Positions 45,173 to 54,772 of a DNA stretch of 64,000 nucleotides are shown here, piece by piece. A program made the position numbers and the translations under genes. Every line of letters begins with the position of its first letter. Position 1 is the first letter of the stretch. The notes beneath the pieces were generated by a model that saw only the letters and a list, made by a program, of their open reading frames with translations, made no database searches and was not told the DNA's origin. This stretch comes from JAJFUI01 sp963754135 (GTDB lineage Bacteria > Planctomycetota > Planctomycetia > Pirellulales > Thermoguttaceae), in contig CAVWEY010000002.1 of the NCBI GenBank assembly GCA_963754135.1, positions 744,001-808,000 of the forward strand. Direction: 5' to 3'.

Positions 45173-45925
45173 CTAATCGAGGTAGCTCCATCGCCGTGTC
45201 TCAAAGTGGTAGACCTTTCGGAAATACGGTGGAGCTTCGCGCCATAGGAGTATGTGGTATTCCTCACCGCTATTGACATAAAGGAATTTGCCGCCCAGGC
45301 AATACTTGGCAGGCGGAATGGACGGCATGTACCGAGGCACAAGTTCCTCGAGGGTGTTGGGAAACGTACCGTGAGCAGCATGATATTCCTCGCAAGCGGT
45401 GATAATTCGTGCGGCGTTGGCCCCTGAAACCCTAAATTGAAAGACGGCGTTGGCCAAGACCAATGCCAGCGTTAGGGCCGGCATTGCAATCCTGAGCAGA
45501 GCAAGTCTCCAACCTGGGCGCTGGATTGCATTTTTGAGGATGCTGACAAGAAGCCAAATCGGACAGACCGCTAATGACATGAGACACGATCCGTCGGTCC
45601 CCGCATCCCAGATCAGCAGCGCCAACGCGCCGCCAATACTCACTCTGATGCCACGATGAGACCACATTTTGCGAGCAAGGCTCGTCGACCGTATACCCTC
45701 GTTCTGCGCCTGCTCAGGCGGCCGGGGTGAGTTCTTCTGCATCTCGTGAAGACGTGCGACAGCGTTCTTGGCGTAGACCGCTTCCGGCTGCTCGCCCCAT
45801 TTGTCTACGGCCTGCTCGTACAGCGAAATGGCCTCTTCCCACGCACCGCGTCTTTCGAGCCGAAGCGCCTCGTCGAACAACTCGTCCATTTCATTCGCGG
45901 TCCCCACTTCAACCTCCTCCTCCAT
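45173..45925 (-). CDS. membrane protein with TPR-like N-terminus, hypothetical
   Basis: 250 residues. The N-terminal helical repeat (DELFDEALRLERRGAWEEAI, then SLYEQAVDKWGEQPEAVYAK) resembles a TPR. Three hydrophobic segments follow (about 95-170: IRVSIGGALALLIWDAG, LMSLAVCPIWLLVSIL, LLRIAMPALTLALVLANAVF). The C-terminal soluble part has IITACEEYHAAHGTFPNTLE, a pseudopilin-like pattern. Family not recognised. Lower GC than its neighbours. Confidence 0.6.
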   Translation of the reverse strand: MEEEVEVGTANEMDELFDEALRLERRGAWEEAISLYEQAVDKWGEQPEAVYAKNAVARLHEMQKNSPRPPEQAQNEGIRSTSLARKMWSHRGIRVSIGGALALLIWDAGTDGSCLMSLAVCPIWLLVSILKNAIQRPGWRLALLRIAMPALTLALVLANAVFQFRVSGANAARIITACEEYHAAHGTFPNTLEELVPRYMPSIPPAKYCLGGKFLYVNSGEEYHILLWREAPPYFRKVYHFETRRWSYLD

Positions 45926-46005
45926 GCTGGGGGTATTCTAGCTGCGGCCCGCCGGCCGGTCAATCCCCGTTGCATCAATCGGGCCGGCTTGGTTTACTAG
46001 TGGTA

Positions 46006-49000
46006 ATGTTCCAACCCGTCGATAGCTCCGTTTCCTTCCCCAAACTCGAAGAAGAGGTCGCCCGGCGCTGGAAAGAGCGAGGCATCTACGAGAAATCGCT
46101 GGCCGCCCGGGCCGGCGGGCCGGCGTTCGTGTTCTACGAAGGCCCGCCCACGGCCAACGGGCTGCCGCATCCGGGCCACTGCCTCACCCGCGCCATCAAG
46201 GACCTCTTTCCCCGCTACAAGACCATGCGCGGCTACCGCTCTGAGCGCAAGGCCGGCTGGGACACGCACGGCCTGCCCGTCGAGGTCGAGGTCTGCAAGG
46301 AGTTGGGCATCCACTCGAAGGAGGAGATCGAGGCCTTCGGCGTCGAGCCGTTTATACGCAAATGCCTGGAAAGCGTCTTCCGCTACACCCGCGAGTGGGA
46401 GCAACTGACCGAGCGGCTCGGGTTTTGGATTCGCCTGGACGACGCTTACGTGACTTACCACCAGAGCTACGTCGAGAGCGTCTGGTGGGCGCTTGAAGTC
46501 GCTGTTCGACCGCGGCCTGCTCTATCAGGGGCACAAGATCGTCTGGTGGTGGGCGCAGGGGGGCACGGCGCTCAGTTCCGGCGAGGTCGGCCAGGGCTAC
46601 CGCGAGGTGGCCGACCCCAGCGTGTTCGTGCGCTTTCCACTGGTCACCGCCGGAGCCCACCGGAACCCGCACTCTCCGGAACGTACTGTCCCCGCTGGTA
46701 CTGACCTGCTTGTGTGGACCACAACCCCGTGGACGCTGCCGAGCAACCAGTTCGCCGCCGTAAGCCGCGACCTGGAATACTCGATTGCCAGCGTCGACGG
46801 CGAGCCCAGAAAACTGATTCTCGCCTCCGCACTTGTCGAAACGGTCTCCGCCAAAGCGGGGGTGAAGTTCACCGTGGAATCAACCCTTCCCGGTAGCCGA
46901 ATGGTAGGCTTGCGTTACCTTCCTCCATTCCGGTACTATTATGAAAAGCTGGGCCAAAGAACGGGCAGGCTTAGGCATAATTTCAACCAGTCGGTACGAC
47001 ATCGAGGAAGCGGACGGTGACGTTAAGGAACACGTCGCCTGGCGCGTCGTGCCGGCCGATTTCGTCACCGTGGATACGGGCACGGGCATTGTCCATCAGG
47101 CCCCGGCCTTCGGCGAAGTGGATTTCGAGTTGCTCCAGACCGAGCGGGCCCGGTTCGTCGAGGGCGAAGGCCCACCACTGATCTGCTCGGTCGCCCCCGA
47201 CGGCACGTTCACCGCCGAAACGCCGGAATACCAAGGGCCGCTGGGTCAAGGACTGCGACCGCGACATCATCCGCCAGATGAAGGCCGAGGGGACGCTCTT
47301 CCACCAGGAGCAGTACGTCCACGACTATCCGTTCTGTTGGCGGGCCGAAGAAGACCCGCTGATCCAGTATCCGCGGAAGAGTTGGTTCATCCGCACCACC
47401 GCCTTCAAGGAGAAGATGCTCCAGAACAACAGCCGCATCAACTGGCTGCCGGAGCACATCCGCGACGGGCGGTTCGGCAACTTCCTGGAAACGAACGTCG
47501 ATTGGGCCCTCTCCCGCGAACGCTACTGGGGCACGCCGCTGCCCATCTGGGTCTGCGAAAAGACCGGCTACACGGAGGCCGTGGGGAGCTACGAGGAGTT
47601 GCTCGCCAAGCCGGGCCTGAGCGGCATCGAGGTCTGGGAGAACGCCAAGCGGGAAAGCCCGACCCTGCCCGACGACCTGCGGGTCCATAAGCCGTACATC
47701 GACGCGGTGACGTACGATTCGCCGAAGGCCGCCGGGGCGCGGATGCGGCGGGTGTCCGAGGTGATCGACTGCTGGTTCGACAGCGGGGCCATGCCCTTCG
47801 CCCAGTGGGGCTATCCGCACCAGCCCGGCTCGGCCGAGCGGTTCCGCGACCAGTTTCCCGCCGACTTCATCAGCGAGGCGCTGGACCAGACCCGCGGCTG
47901 GTTTTACAGTCTGCTGGCGATCAGCACGCTGTTGTTCAGCGACCAGGAATCGCCGTTTGCGGTTTCGCAAGGGGCAAGAAATGCGAAACCGCAAGCGGCT
48001 GCTCCCCCTTCCCCCTTCCCCCTTCCCCCTTCCGCCCCCTATCCCCATCCGTTCCGCAACTGCATCGTCCTGGGGCTGATGCTGGGCGAGGACGGCGGGA
48101 AGATGTCGAAGAGCAAGCGGAACTACCGCGATCCGGACGACATCTTCGACCTTTACGGGGCGGACGCCCTGCGGTGGTACTTCTTCGCCAACCAGCCCCC
48201 CTGGACCTCGATCCGCTACAGCGAGCAGGCCATCAAGGACTGCATTCCCGAGTTCCTGCTGCGGCTTTGGAACGTCTACAGCTTCTTCGTGATCTATGCC
48301 AACATCGACGGCTTTGACCCGGCCGCGGCGATTCGTAGTGCAGGCATCTTGCCTGCACAGCTTGGCCCGGACGTGTTGGCCGCTGCCAAGGGCTACCGGT
48401 CCGTGCGCCGAACGCGGCGAACTGGACCGCTGGATTCTGAGCGAACTGAACCGCACAGTGCATGCGATTGTCGGCCACATGGACGCTTACGACAACTTCA
48501 ACGCCTGCGCCCGCTTGACCGAGTTCCTCGACGCCCTGAGCAACTGGTACGTCCGCCGCAGCCGCGACCGCTTTTGGAGCAGCGGCCGGATCGAGGATTC
48601 CGCCGACAAGGCCGACGCCTATTGGACCCTCTATGAGTGTCTGCTGACGACCTGCAAGCTGATCGCTCCGTTCGTGCCGTTCCTGGCCGAGGCCATGTGG
48701 CGGAACCTGGCTGTGGAGGCGTTTGGCGCTTGTGGTGCAGCCGTCCCGGCTGCGCGTGCAGGCGGGACGCCTGCACTACAACAAGTCGCCCAAGTCGCCG
48801 AGAGCGTCCACCTCTGCGACTATCCGACCGGCGATCCGGCGGCGATCGACGAGGAGCTTTCGGCGCGGATGGCCTTGGTGCGGGAGATCGTCTCGCTCGG
48901 GCCGGAGCGCTCGGATGGGGGCGAAGCTGAAGGTCCGCCAGCCGCTCTCGCGGGTCGAGGTGGTGCTGGCCGACAACACTCACCAGGCATGGCTCGAAGA

Positions 49001-49604
49001 GCACAGTTCGCTCATTTGCGACGAATTGAACGTCAAACGGGTGGAGTTCATCGGGCACGCCGAGCAGTACATCAGCTACAGCGTGTTGCCCGACTTGAAG
49101 CGGCTCGGCCCGCGGCTGGGCAAGCGGCTGCCCGGCTTACGGCGGTTCCTCGACAAGGTCGACGCCGCCCGGCTGCTGGCCGAGTTGGAGGCCGCCGGGA
49201 GCGTGACGATCTCGCTCAGCGACGGCCCGGTCACGCTCGGCCCGGAGGACGTCCAAGTGCGGCTCCAGGCCAAGCCCGGTTGGGCGGCCGCCCAGGGCCA
49301 CGCGGTCGTCGTGGTGCTGTCTACGGAGCTGACCGAGGAGTTGATCCTCGAAGGGCTTGCCCGCGAACTGGTCCGCACCATCCAAGACCGCCGCAAGGAG
49401 ATGGGCTGCCAGTTCACCGACCGGATCGTGGTGGGAGTGGCAACTGAGTCCGAGGAACTCAACACGGCCATCGGACAATTCCGCGAGTACATTTGCGGCG
49501 AGACGCTGGCGGTTGAAATCAAGCTCGAACCGCTGCCCGGCGTCGAGCCGGTGGAGGTTGACGTGGCCGGCCACCGAATCATGTTGTACGTCAAGGTGGT
49601 GTGA
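46006..49604 (+). CDS. ileS: isoleucyl-tRNA synthetase (about five frameshifts, repeat inserts)
   Basis: Charges tRNA-Ile. The start at 46006 gives SFPKLEEEVARRWKERGIYE. The HIGH-type motif is PPTANGLPHPGHCLTRAIKD, and the KMSKS loop is LGEDGGKMSKSKRNYRDPDD. Sequence style is that of the type 2 (eukaryote-like) IleS. The frame changes near 46495, 46930, 47240, 48390 and 48905. Three repeat-derived stretches are read in frame: QGARNAKPQAAAPPSPFPLP before the KMSKS region, RSAGILPAQ near 48340, and CGAAVPAARAGGTPALQQ near 48740. As an essential single-copy gene it is best explained by sequencing indels, not decay. Confidence 0.9.
47951..48038. repeat. inverted repeat plus CCCCCTT tandem inside ileS
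   Basis: CGTTTGCGGTTTCGC pairs with GCGAAACCGCAAGCGG, followed by tandem ccccctt units. It encodes a Pro-rich insert before the KMSKS loop. Confidence 0.8.
48336..48359. repeat. short palindrome (agtgcaggcatcttgcctgcac) in ileS
   Basis: Perfect inverted pair GTGCAGGCA / TGCCTGCAC, read in frame as the peptide SAGILPAQ. Confidence 0.8.
48732..48777. repeat. palindromic repeat (gtgcagccgtcccggctgc family) in ileS
   Basis: Nested inverted repeats GCAGCCG/CGGCTGC and CAGGCGGGACGCCTG, read in frame as GAAVPAARAGGTPAL. Confidence 0.82.
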
Positions 49605-49648
49605 TTGCCTGTTGAGAAACTGGGCCTGTCGCGGTAGAATGCATATTG

Positions 49649-49861
49649 ATGGACAAGTACGAAATTATCATCTTCTGGAGTGACGAAGACCAGGCGTTTG
49701 TCGCCGAGGTTCCCGAGCTTCCAGGTTGCATGGCCCACGGAGATACGCACGAAGAGGCGTTGGCCAGCGCCAAGGCAGCCATGCAGCTTTGGATCGACAC
49801 AGCGAAGGAGTTCGGCGCCCCGGTCCCCGAACCGAAGGGCCATCGCTTGGTTTTTGCGTGA
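49649..49861 (+). CDS. orphan HicB-family protein
   Basis: 70 residues: MDKYEIIIFWSDEDQAFVAE, then VPELPGCMAHGDTHEEALAS, the HicB antitoxin fold. No HicA partner is visible on either side; the next gene encodes a membrane protein. It could be a free-standing regulator or a remnant of a module. The ATG at 49649 is preferred over a TTG three bases upstream. Confidence 0.82.
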   Translation: MDKYEIIIFWSDEDQAFVAEVPELPGCMAHGDTHEEALASAKAAMQLWIDTAKEFGAPVPEPKGHRLVFA

Positions 49862-49880
49862 CCCTCGTGCCGTTGAGATT

Positions 49881-50246
49881 ATGGATGCTCCATCCGACAC
49901 GCCGACCACCGCAACGCCGCGACGCTGGTTCTATGGGGCGGCGGTGCTTCTGATGTTGGTGGGCGTAGGCACCGCTTTTGTCCAAAAAGGGCGCGAAAGC
50001 GCGGTTGCCATCACCGGAGCGCAATGGGCCGACTCCGGCCGCAAAGATCCGGTCAAGCATGAGAACGACGTGCAGCAGATCATCCGCGACGCGAAACGCT
50101 GGGCAATGCTGAGTCTTGCAACAGTACTTGTGGCAATGGTATCTTGGGGGATCGCCGTAGGGCGGTGCGAGAGGCTCCGCGGGGCAAGGGCGCTTATCGT
50201 CTTGCTCTTGGCCCTCTGGGTTATGTTAGAGTTGATAATGGTGTAG
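49881..50246 (+). CDS. small membrane protein, hypothetical
   Basis: 121 residues with three hydrophobic segments (FYGAAVLLMLVGVGTAF, AMLSLATVLVAMVSWGIAVG and ALIVLLLALWVMLELIMV) and a soluble loop between the first and second. Unrecognised. It lies between the HicB-like gene and the PIN gene in the same orientation. Confidence 0.6.
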   Translation: MDAPSDTPTTATPRRWFYGAAVLLMLVGVGTAFVQKGRESAVAITGAQWADSGRKDPVKHENDVQQIIRDAKRWAMLSLATVLVAMVSWGIAVGRCERLRGARALIVLLLALWVMLELIMV

Positions 50247-50254
50247 AGGATCTT

Positions 50255-50716
50255 ATGGATCGCGCCTACGTCGACACGTCCGTTTTCGGCGGAACGCAGG
50301 ACGACGAGTTCGCCGAAGCCAGCGAACAGTTCTTTCGGCAAGTGCGGAAGGGCGCGTTTGTCATCTTGGTATCGGCTTTGACAACGGATGAATTGGATGG
50401 ATCACCGGAGGACGTAAGGCGTGTTTTGCGTGAGTTGCCGCCGGAGCAGATTGAACCTGTAGTATTGAGCGACGAAGTGCGGGAGTTGGCCGATGAATAC
50501 GTGCGCGCCGGAGTTCTCGGTCCTGCGTCTATGGATGACGCCACGCACGTCGCAGCGGCTACTGTGGCGCGTGCGGACTTGATTGTCAGTTGGAACTTCC
50601 GACATATCGTGAACTACAATCGCATTCGTGGATTCAACGCCGTCAACGTGCGGAAGGGTTACCGGCCGATTACCATCCTCAGCCCCCGAGAGGTCATCGA
50701 TGTTGACGAAGACTAA
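50255..50716 (+). CDS. PIN-domain protein (toxin candidate)
   Basis: 153 residues. PIN-type acidic residues: MDRAYVDTSVFGGTQDDEF (first Asp), then SALTTDELDGSPEDVRR, and ASMDDATHVAAATVARADLI, followed by SWNFRHIVNYNRIRGFNAVN. This is the VapC-like RNase fold. Its 3' end overlaps a 65-codon gene, the possible partner. Lower GC than purN downstream. Confidence 0.82.
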   Translation: MDRAYVDTSVFGGTQDDEFAEASEQFFRQVRKGAFVILVSALTTDELDGSPEDVRRVLRELPPEQIEPVVLSDEVRELADEYVRAGVLGPASMDDATHVAAATVARADLIVSWNFRHIVNYNRIRGFNAVNVRKGYRPITILSPREVIDVDED

Positions 50717-50897
50717 GACTTTCGATTGCGTGGAAATGAAACACAAGGCTCAAGAGAAGCTTCACGCCGAGTACGAGTCCCGCAGGAACGAGTTCTCATC
50801 ATACTTCGTTTTTCTCGAAGCCCGAGCCAACGAGTCTCCCTGGCAACGGGAGTTTTGGGAGAGAGTTGCCGCTGCGCGGACAAGAGCGGGGAGATAG
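50700..50897 (+). CDS. small protein overlapping the PIN gene
   Basis: 65 residues, charged and helical: CVEMKHKAQEKLHAEYESRR, then FLEARANESPWQREFWERV. Overlaps the PIN gene by 17 bp in another frame. Size, overlap and charge suit an antitoxin, but no DNA-binding motif is seen and PIN antitoxins usually lie upstream. Ends 4 bp before purN. Confidence 0.6.
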   Translation: MLTKTKTFDCVEMKHKAQEKLHAEYESRRNEFSSYFVFLEARANESPWQREFWERVAAARTRAGR

Positions 50898-50901
50898 CTG
50901 A

Positions 50902-51552
50902 ATGGACCCGTTGCCCGCTTTTCGCATCGCCGTCCTGATCTCCGGCGGCGGAACCACGCTGCGGAACCTGATCGAGAAGACCGCCGCCGGGCGGTTGCCG
51001 GTCGAGATCGCGCTGGTGGTCTCCAGCAGTCCAACCGCCGGCGGCCTGCGGTTCGCCCAAGAGGCCGCCATCCCCAGCGTGGTGATCGAACGCAAAGCCT
51101 TCGCCGGCCAGGAGGAGTTCAGCCGGGTGATCTTCGACCGCTGCCGCCAGTCACAGGCCGATCTGGTCGTGATGGGCGGGTTCCTGAAGCGGGTGACGAT
51201 CCCCCAGGATTTCGCCAACCGCGTGGTCAACATCCATCCGGCCTTGGTGCCGGCGTTTTGTGGCGAGGGGTTCTACGGCCACCGCGTCCACGAAGCAGTG
51301 CTGGAGTACGGGGCGAAGCTGAGCGGCTGCACCGTCCACTTCGCCGACAACCAGTACGACCACGGCCCGGTGATCTTGCAACGGGCCGTGCCGGTCCTCG
51401 ACGACGACACGCCCGAGACGGTTGCCGCCCGCGTCTTCGAGGCCGAGTGCGAGGCGTATCCCGAGGCGATCCGTCTGATCGCCGCCGGGCGGGTGTCGGT
51501 CGAGGGCCGCCGGGTACGAATCCGGCCGCAGGGGGCTGGGGTCAGACCGTGA
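50902..51552 (+). CDS. purN: phosphoribosylglycinamide formyltransferase
   Basis: A 216-residue folate-dependent GAR transformylase of purine synthesis. Motifs: IAVLISGGGTTLRNLIEKTA (substrate phosphate loop), VVNIHPALVPAFCGEGFYGH (catalytic Asn/His), and SGCTVHFADNQYDHGPVILQ (catalytic Asp). The last residues (GAGVRP) are coded by the left arm of the palindrome at 51537-51629. Confidence 0.94.
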   Translation: MDPLPAFRIAVLISGGGTTLRNLIEKTAAGRLPVEIALVVSSSPTAGGLRFAQEAAIPSVVIERKAFAGQEEFSRVIFDRCRQSQADLVVMGGFLKRVTIPQDFANRVVNIHPALVPAFCGEGFYGHRVHEAVLEYGAKLSGCTVHFADNQYDHGPVILQRAVPVLDDDTPETVAARVFEAECEAYPEAIRLIAAGRVSVEGRRVRIRPQGAGVRP

Positions 51553-51629
51553 TTAGTGATTAGCGGGAGGGACTATCGCCGAGGCGGTGGAATCCCCCTC
51601 CGCTAATCACTAATCACGGTCTGACCCCA
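51537..51629. repeat. palindromic element shared by purN and hydrolase 3' ends
   Basis: TGGGGTCAGACCGTGATTAG and its inverse. Each arm encodes Gly-Val-Arg-Pro-stop, so it supplies the C-terminus of both convergent genes. It should also form a strong hairpin. Confidence 0.92.
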
Positions 51630-53618
51630 CGTGCGTTGGCCAGGCTCGCCGCCGGCCGGCCTTCCAACTCGGCCAGGTGCTCCAGCAGGATGCGGCGGAC
51701 TTCGAGCACCGCCGCCGGATGACTGTGGACCGAACTGTGGTCGGCCGGGACGGTGATCTCCGATTCGGCGTCGTCCACGTGGGCGCTGCTGCGCGGCACC
51801 ACCCCGTCCCCTTCGGGCGTGAGCTTGGCCAGCCACCAGTCCTTGGGCAAGACGCCGACGATGTTGTGATACGTCACCCAGGGCGGCCGCCGGCCGGCCA
51901 GCATCACGGGGAAGATCGGATCCTTGGGCGAGAGCGAGTCGATGCTGGTGTCGATCCGCGCCAGCGAATTGCCGGGGAAGGCCCCTTGGTTGTCGCGGAA
52001 CAGCTCTTGCTGGCTGTTGACCAGCCGCGTGGGCAGGTGGATCAACTGGCCCAACAGCCATTGCGTCGTCTGATTGGAGAACGTGCTGCCGCGGCAGGGC
52101 GTGGCGATGGTGATCACGCGGCGAATCGACGGGTTGGGCTGGAAGTAGAACGTTTCCGCCAGCTTCTCCCGCACCTTCGGCTCGGCCTTAATCTGGCAGA
52201 GCGGCTCCCGGCTGGCCAGCCGCCAATAGTCCTCGCCGCTCTGGACGGTCTGCAAGCGCGACACCAGCCCGCCCATGCTGTGCCCAATCAGCACCATCTG
52301 GTCCAGCGCCGGGCTCGCGGTGGTCCGGGTCGACGACCTCGCGGACGCGGACCAGGTCGCGGCGCAATAGCGCGGCGCTTTGCCAGAACGGCTGGCCCGT
52401 CGGATAGAGATAGAACCAGAATTGGAAGTGGTCTCGGATTTCCGCCTGGCTCCGCAGGTCGTTGAACATCTCCATCCAGGTCATCGGACTGGACCACAGC
52501 CCGTGGACCATCAGCACCGGGATTTTGCCCGGCTCGTAGGGCTGCACCATGTACAGGCCCATGATCGGGTCGGGCCGGCCGGGCTGCAACGCCAGCAGGG
52601 CGTCTTGCGGCCGCGGCGCCAGCAGGGCCTCCGGGTGCAGCAGGCCGGCGGTGGCCATGTCCAACTCGGGCCGGGAAAGGAAGTAGGCCAGCGGAGTCGT
52701 CAGATCGCTTTCCAGCGGCACGTGCCGCCCGGCCACCAGCGTCTCGCCGGCGCTCAGCGGATCATACAATTCCAGCACGCACTGGTTGCGCACCGCGGCC
52801 TGGCCCGTCTGCGGGTCGATCTGCGAGAGCGGCCGCAAGAAGGCCGTCACCGGAAAGCTCAGCCCCGGCGGGTAGTATTTCGCCGCCGCCGGCTCGCCCG
52901 AGTATTCCCGCCGGATGGCGATCAGCGGCACGCCCAGCCCGTGCGTCACGTATTGGTTCTTCAGGCCCGTCACCTCGTAGTCCGAGACGAACTCGAAGTG
53001 GTCGAAGTCCTCCGGCCGCCAGGGGACTGCGCTGCCTTGCAGCGTGCAGGTCACGTCCCACGCCCCCGACGCCGTGTTGATCGTCTTGGTCACACCGGGC
53101 AAGAGTTCCTTGCCGGCGCAGACGATCCGCAGCGCCGACTCCAACGCCCCGTTATACAGATCGCAGGCCCCGCGGTACTGCGGATCGTACGGGTTCCGCG
53201 TGGCGGCGAAACGCTGGTCGAATAGAAAGTCATAGGCGTGCAAGACCGACGCCCCGTAAAGGTCCAACGCCACCCGCTTGTCCAGCGGCTCCGTCTTCTT
53301 GCCGCCTAGAAAGGCCAGTTCGGACATTGCATAGGCGTTGTCGGCCGAGGGCTCGCGGTCGTCGATGGCCTGGAGCTTCTTCAGTAGCGGGCGGAAGTCC
53401 CCCTCCAAATAGTCGCTGAGGTTATACACCCGCAGCAGTTGCGCCGTCCGCGGGCTGGGCTTCGGTCCGCGCCAAGAGCCGAGGTCGAGGGCCTCGGCCA
53501 GCGGGCTGTTGGGGACCGCCCGCAGCGAGACCTTGTTCGACGCGCACCCGCCCGCCGCCAGCGCCGCCAGCATCACCGCCGGCAGAAGCAATAGGGCGCA
53601 GCCGCCCGCCGCGCGCAC
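51614..53618 (-). CDS. alpha/beta-hydrolase lipoprotein (one frameshift)
   Basis: Signal peptide with lipobox (LAALAAGGC) at residues 17-26. A large N-terminal domain follows (YNLSDYLEGDFRPLLKKLQA; FLFDQRFAATRNPYDPQYRG), then a hydrolase core entered by IPVLMVHGLWSSPMTWMEMF. The frame changes near 52300, just before VLIGHSMGGLVSRLQTV, the nucleophile elbow. Later segments (GDGVVPRSSAHV; VPADHSSVHSHP) supply Asp/His candidates. Probably an envelope esterase or lipase-like protein. Ends in the palindrome-coded GVRP. Confidence 0.85.
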
Positions 53619-53736
53619 GGAACCATCCTTGGAAACCCGGCCCGGTCCATAGGGTGCGTAGAATAGGCAAGATTGCCACGCCGCGTCAAGAGAGATGCGG
53701 GGCCAAAACCTGGCAATGTCGTTGCGAGCCTGACAG

Positions 53737-53821
53737 TGGCCGAGATGGGACTCGAACCCATACCCCTCTTACGAAGGACGGGATTTTAAATCCCGAGCGT
53801 CTGCCATTCCGCCACTCGGCC
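53737..53821 (-). tRNA. tRNA-Leu (anticodon TAA)
   Basis: An 85-nt cloverleaf with a long variable arm. Acceptor stem GGCCGAG/CTCGGCC plus discriminator A; anticodon arm GGGATTTAAAATCCC with TAA; T-arm ATGGGTTCGAGTCCCAT. It lies in the gap between the hydrolase and the 54027 gene. Confidence 0.95.
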
Positions 53822-54026
53822 TCCTACAGTCAAGCTCGGCAAGCGGCTGCCACTTCAAGGTACATGACCGGCCAATTGCGGTCAAGTTGCCCGCCATCCC
53901 CCCTCTTGCATCTGCCTGCTGCCGCCATATTCAGTCTTGCGTCGAACGGCCGATTCCGCGTATCCTTCGCCGCCTCATTATCTATCCTGTTTCGTCATTC
54001 GTGCTTCGGCCTTCGGCATTTCCCCG

Positions 54027-54500
54027 ATGGACTACGAGGTTCAGCATAGCACGCGGCGTTGCTCGACGACCGGCCGGGAGTTCGCGCCGGGCGAGACGTA
54101 CTACTCCATCCTGGTGGCGGAGGGGGCGGAACTGAAGCGCTACGACTACGCGGCCGGCGCGTGGCAAGGTCCGCCGGAGGCGGCGGTCGGTTGGTGGAAG
54201 TCGCAAATGCCCGACCACACCGCCGCGCGGAAACGCTGGGCCCCCAACGACGTGATGCTCGACTTCTGGGACAACCTGGCCGGTCAGCCCGGCCGGGAAG
54301 ACATGCGCTACGTGCTGACGCTGCTGCTGGTCCGCCGCCGCGTGTTCCGGTGGGAGGAAGAGACGCGGAATGAGGCGGGCCAGGAGGTGCTGGTCGTGTA
54401 CTGTCCCCGCCGCGAAGCGACGTATCAAGTTCCGGCAGTCGTGCCGGCGCCGCCGCGGATCGACCAGATTCAAGAGGAATTGGCGGCGCTGTTGCGGTAG
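54027..54500 (+). CDS. conserved hypothetical protein
   Basis: 157 residues. The N-terminal CSTTGREFAPGETYYSILVA pattern resembles a small cysteine/zinc-type domain seen in planctomycete proteins. Later WEEETRNEAGQEVLVVYCPR and an amphipathic C-terminus (RIDQIQEELAALLR). Soluble, one frame, unknown function. It may be linked to the small lipoproteins downstream. Confidence 0.6.
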   Translation: MDYEVQHSTRRCSTTGREFAPGETYYSILVAEGAELKRYDYAAGAWQGPPEAAVGWWKSQMPDHTAARKRWAPNDVMLDFWDNLAGQPGREDMRYVLTLLLVRRRVFRWEEETRNEAGQEVLVVYCPRREATYQVPAVVPAPPRIDQIQEELAALLR

Positions 54501-54510
54501 CGGCAGAAGA

Positions 54511-54543
54511 ATGAGGGATGAAGGATGAAGGATGAAGGATGAA
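54511..54543. repeat. tandem GGATGAA repeat, left copy
   Basis: Tandem ggatgaa units, mirrored by inverted units at 54741-54768 on the other side of a small lipoprotein gene. Confidence 0.85.
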
Positions 54544-54736
54544 AGGAAACCACGTGAGAATTTGCCTGCCAATGGCGGTGGTCATCCTGGCAGTTGCGCT
54601 GGGTTGCAGTTGGTTTCCCGGTCCGAAGTGTCCGCCGCTTAGGCCGCCAGCGGTCAATGAACCGGCCAAAACGATCGACATGGATTGCGAAACGAAGGAA
54701 GCAGGCTGTGAAACCACAAGCGGCGACAATCGCTAA
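54539..54736 (+). CDS. small lipoprotein, hypothetical
   Basis: 65 residues with a lipoprotein signal (AVVILAVALGC) and a Pro/Cys-containing tail (CPPLRPPAVNEPAKTIDMDC). Flanked by inverted ggatgaa-type repeats. Translation could also begin at the GTG at 54554. No family recognised. Confidence 0.5.
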   Translation: MKGNHVRICLPMAVVILAVALGCSWFPGPKCPPLRPPAVNEPAKTIDMDCETKEAGCETTSGDNR

Positions 54737-54740
54737 TCGC

Positions 54741-54768
54741 TCATGCTTCATCCTTTATCCCTCATCCA
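54741..54768. repeat. inverted GGATGAA repeat, right copy
   Basis: TTCATCC-type units complementary to 54511-54543. Together they bracket the small lipoprotein gene. Confidence 0.8.
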
Positions 54769-54772
54769 CTGC

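Noticed and set aside
46006..49604. ileS as a true pseudogene with a second functional copy elsewhere
   Set aside because: All signature motifs are intact once frames are joined, and breaks are single-base. A second copy cannot be ruled out from this window but is not needed.
53737..53821. Genomic island attachment site at the tRNA-Leu gene
   Set aside because: No integrase gene and no duplicated tRNA 3' end were seen in the window.
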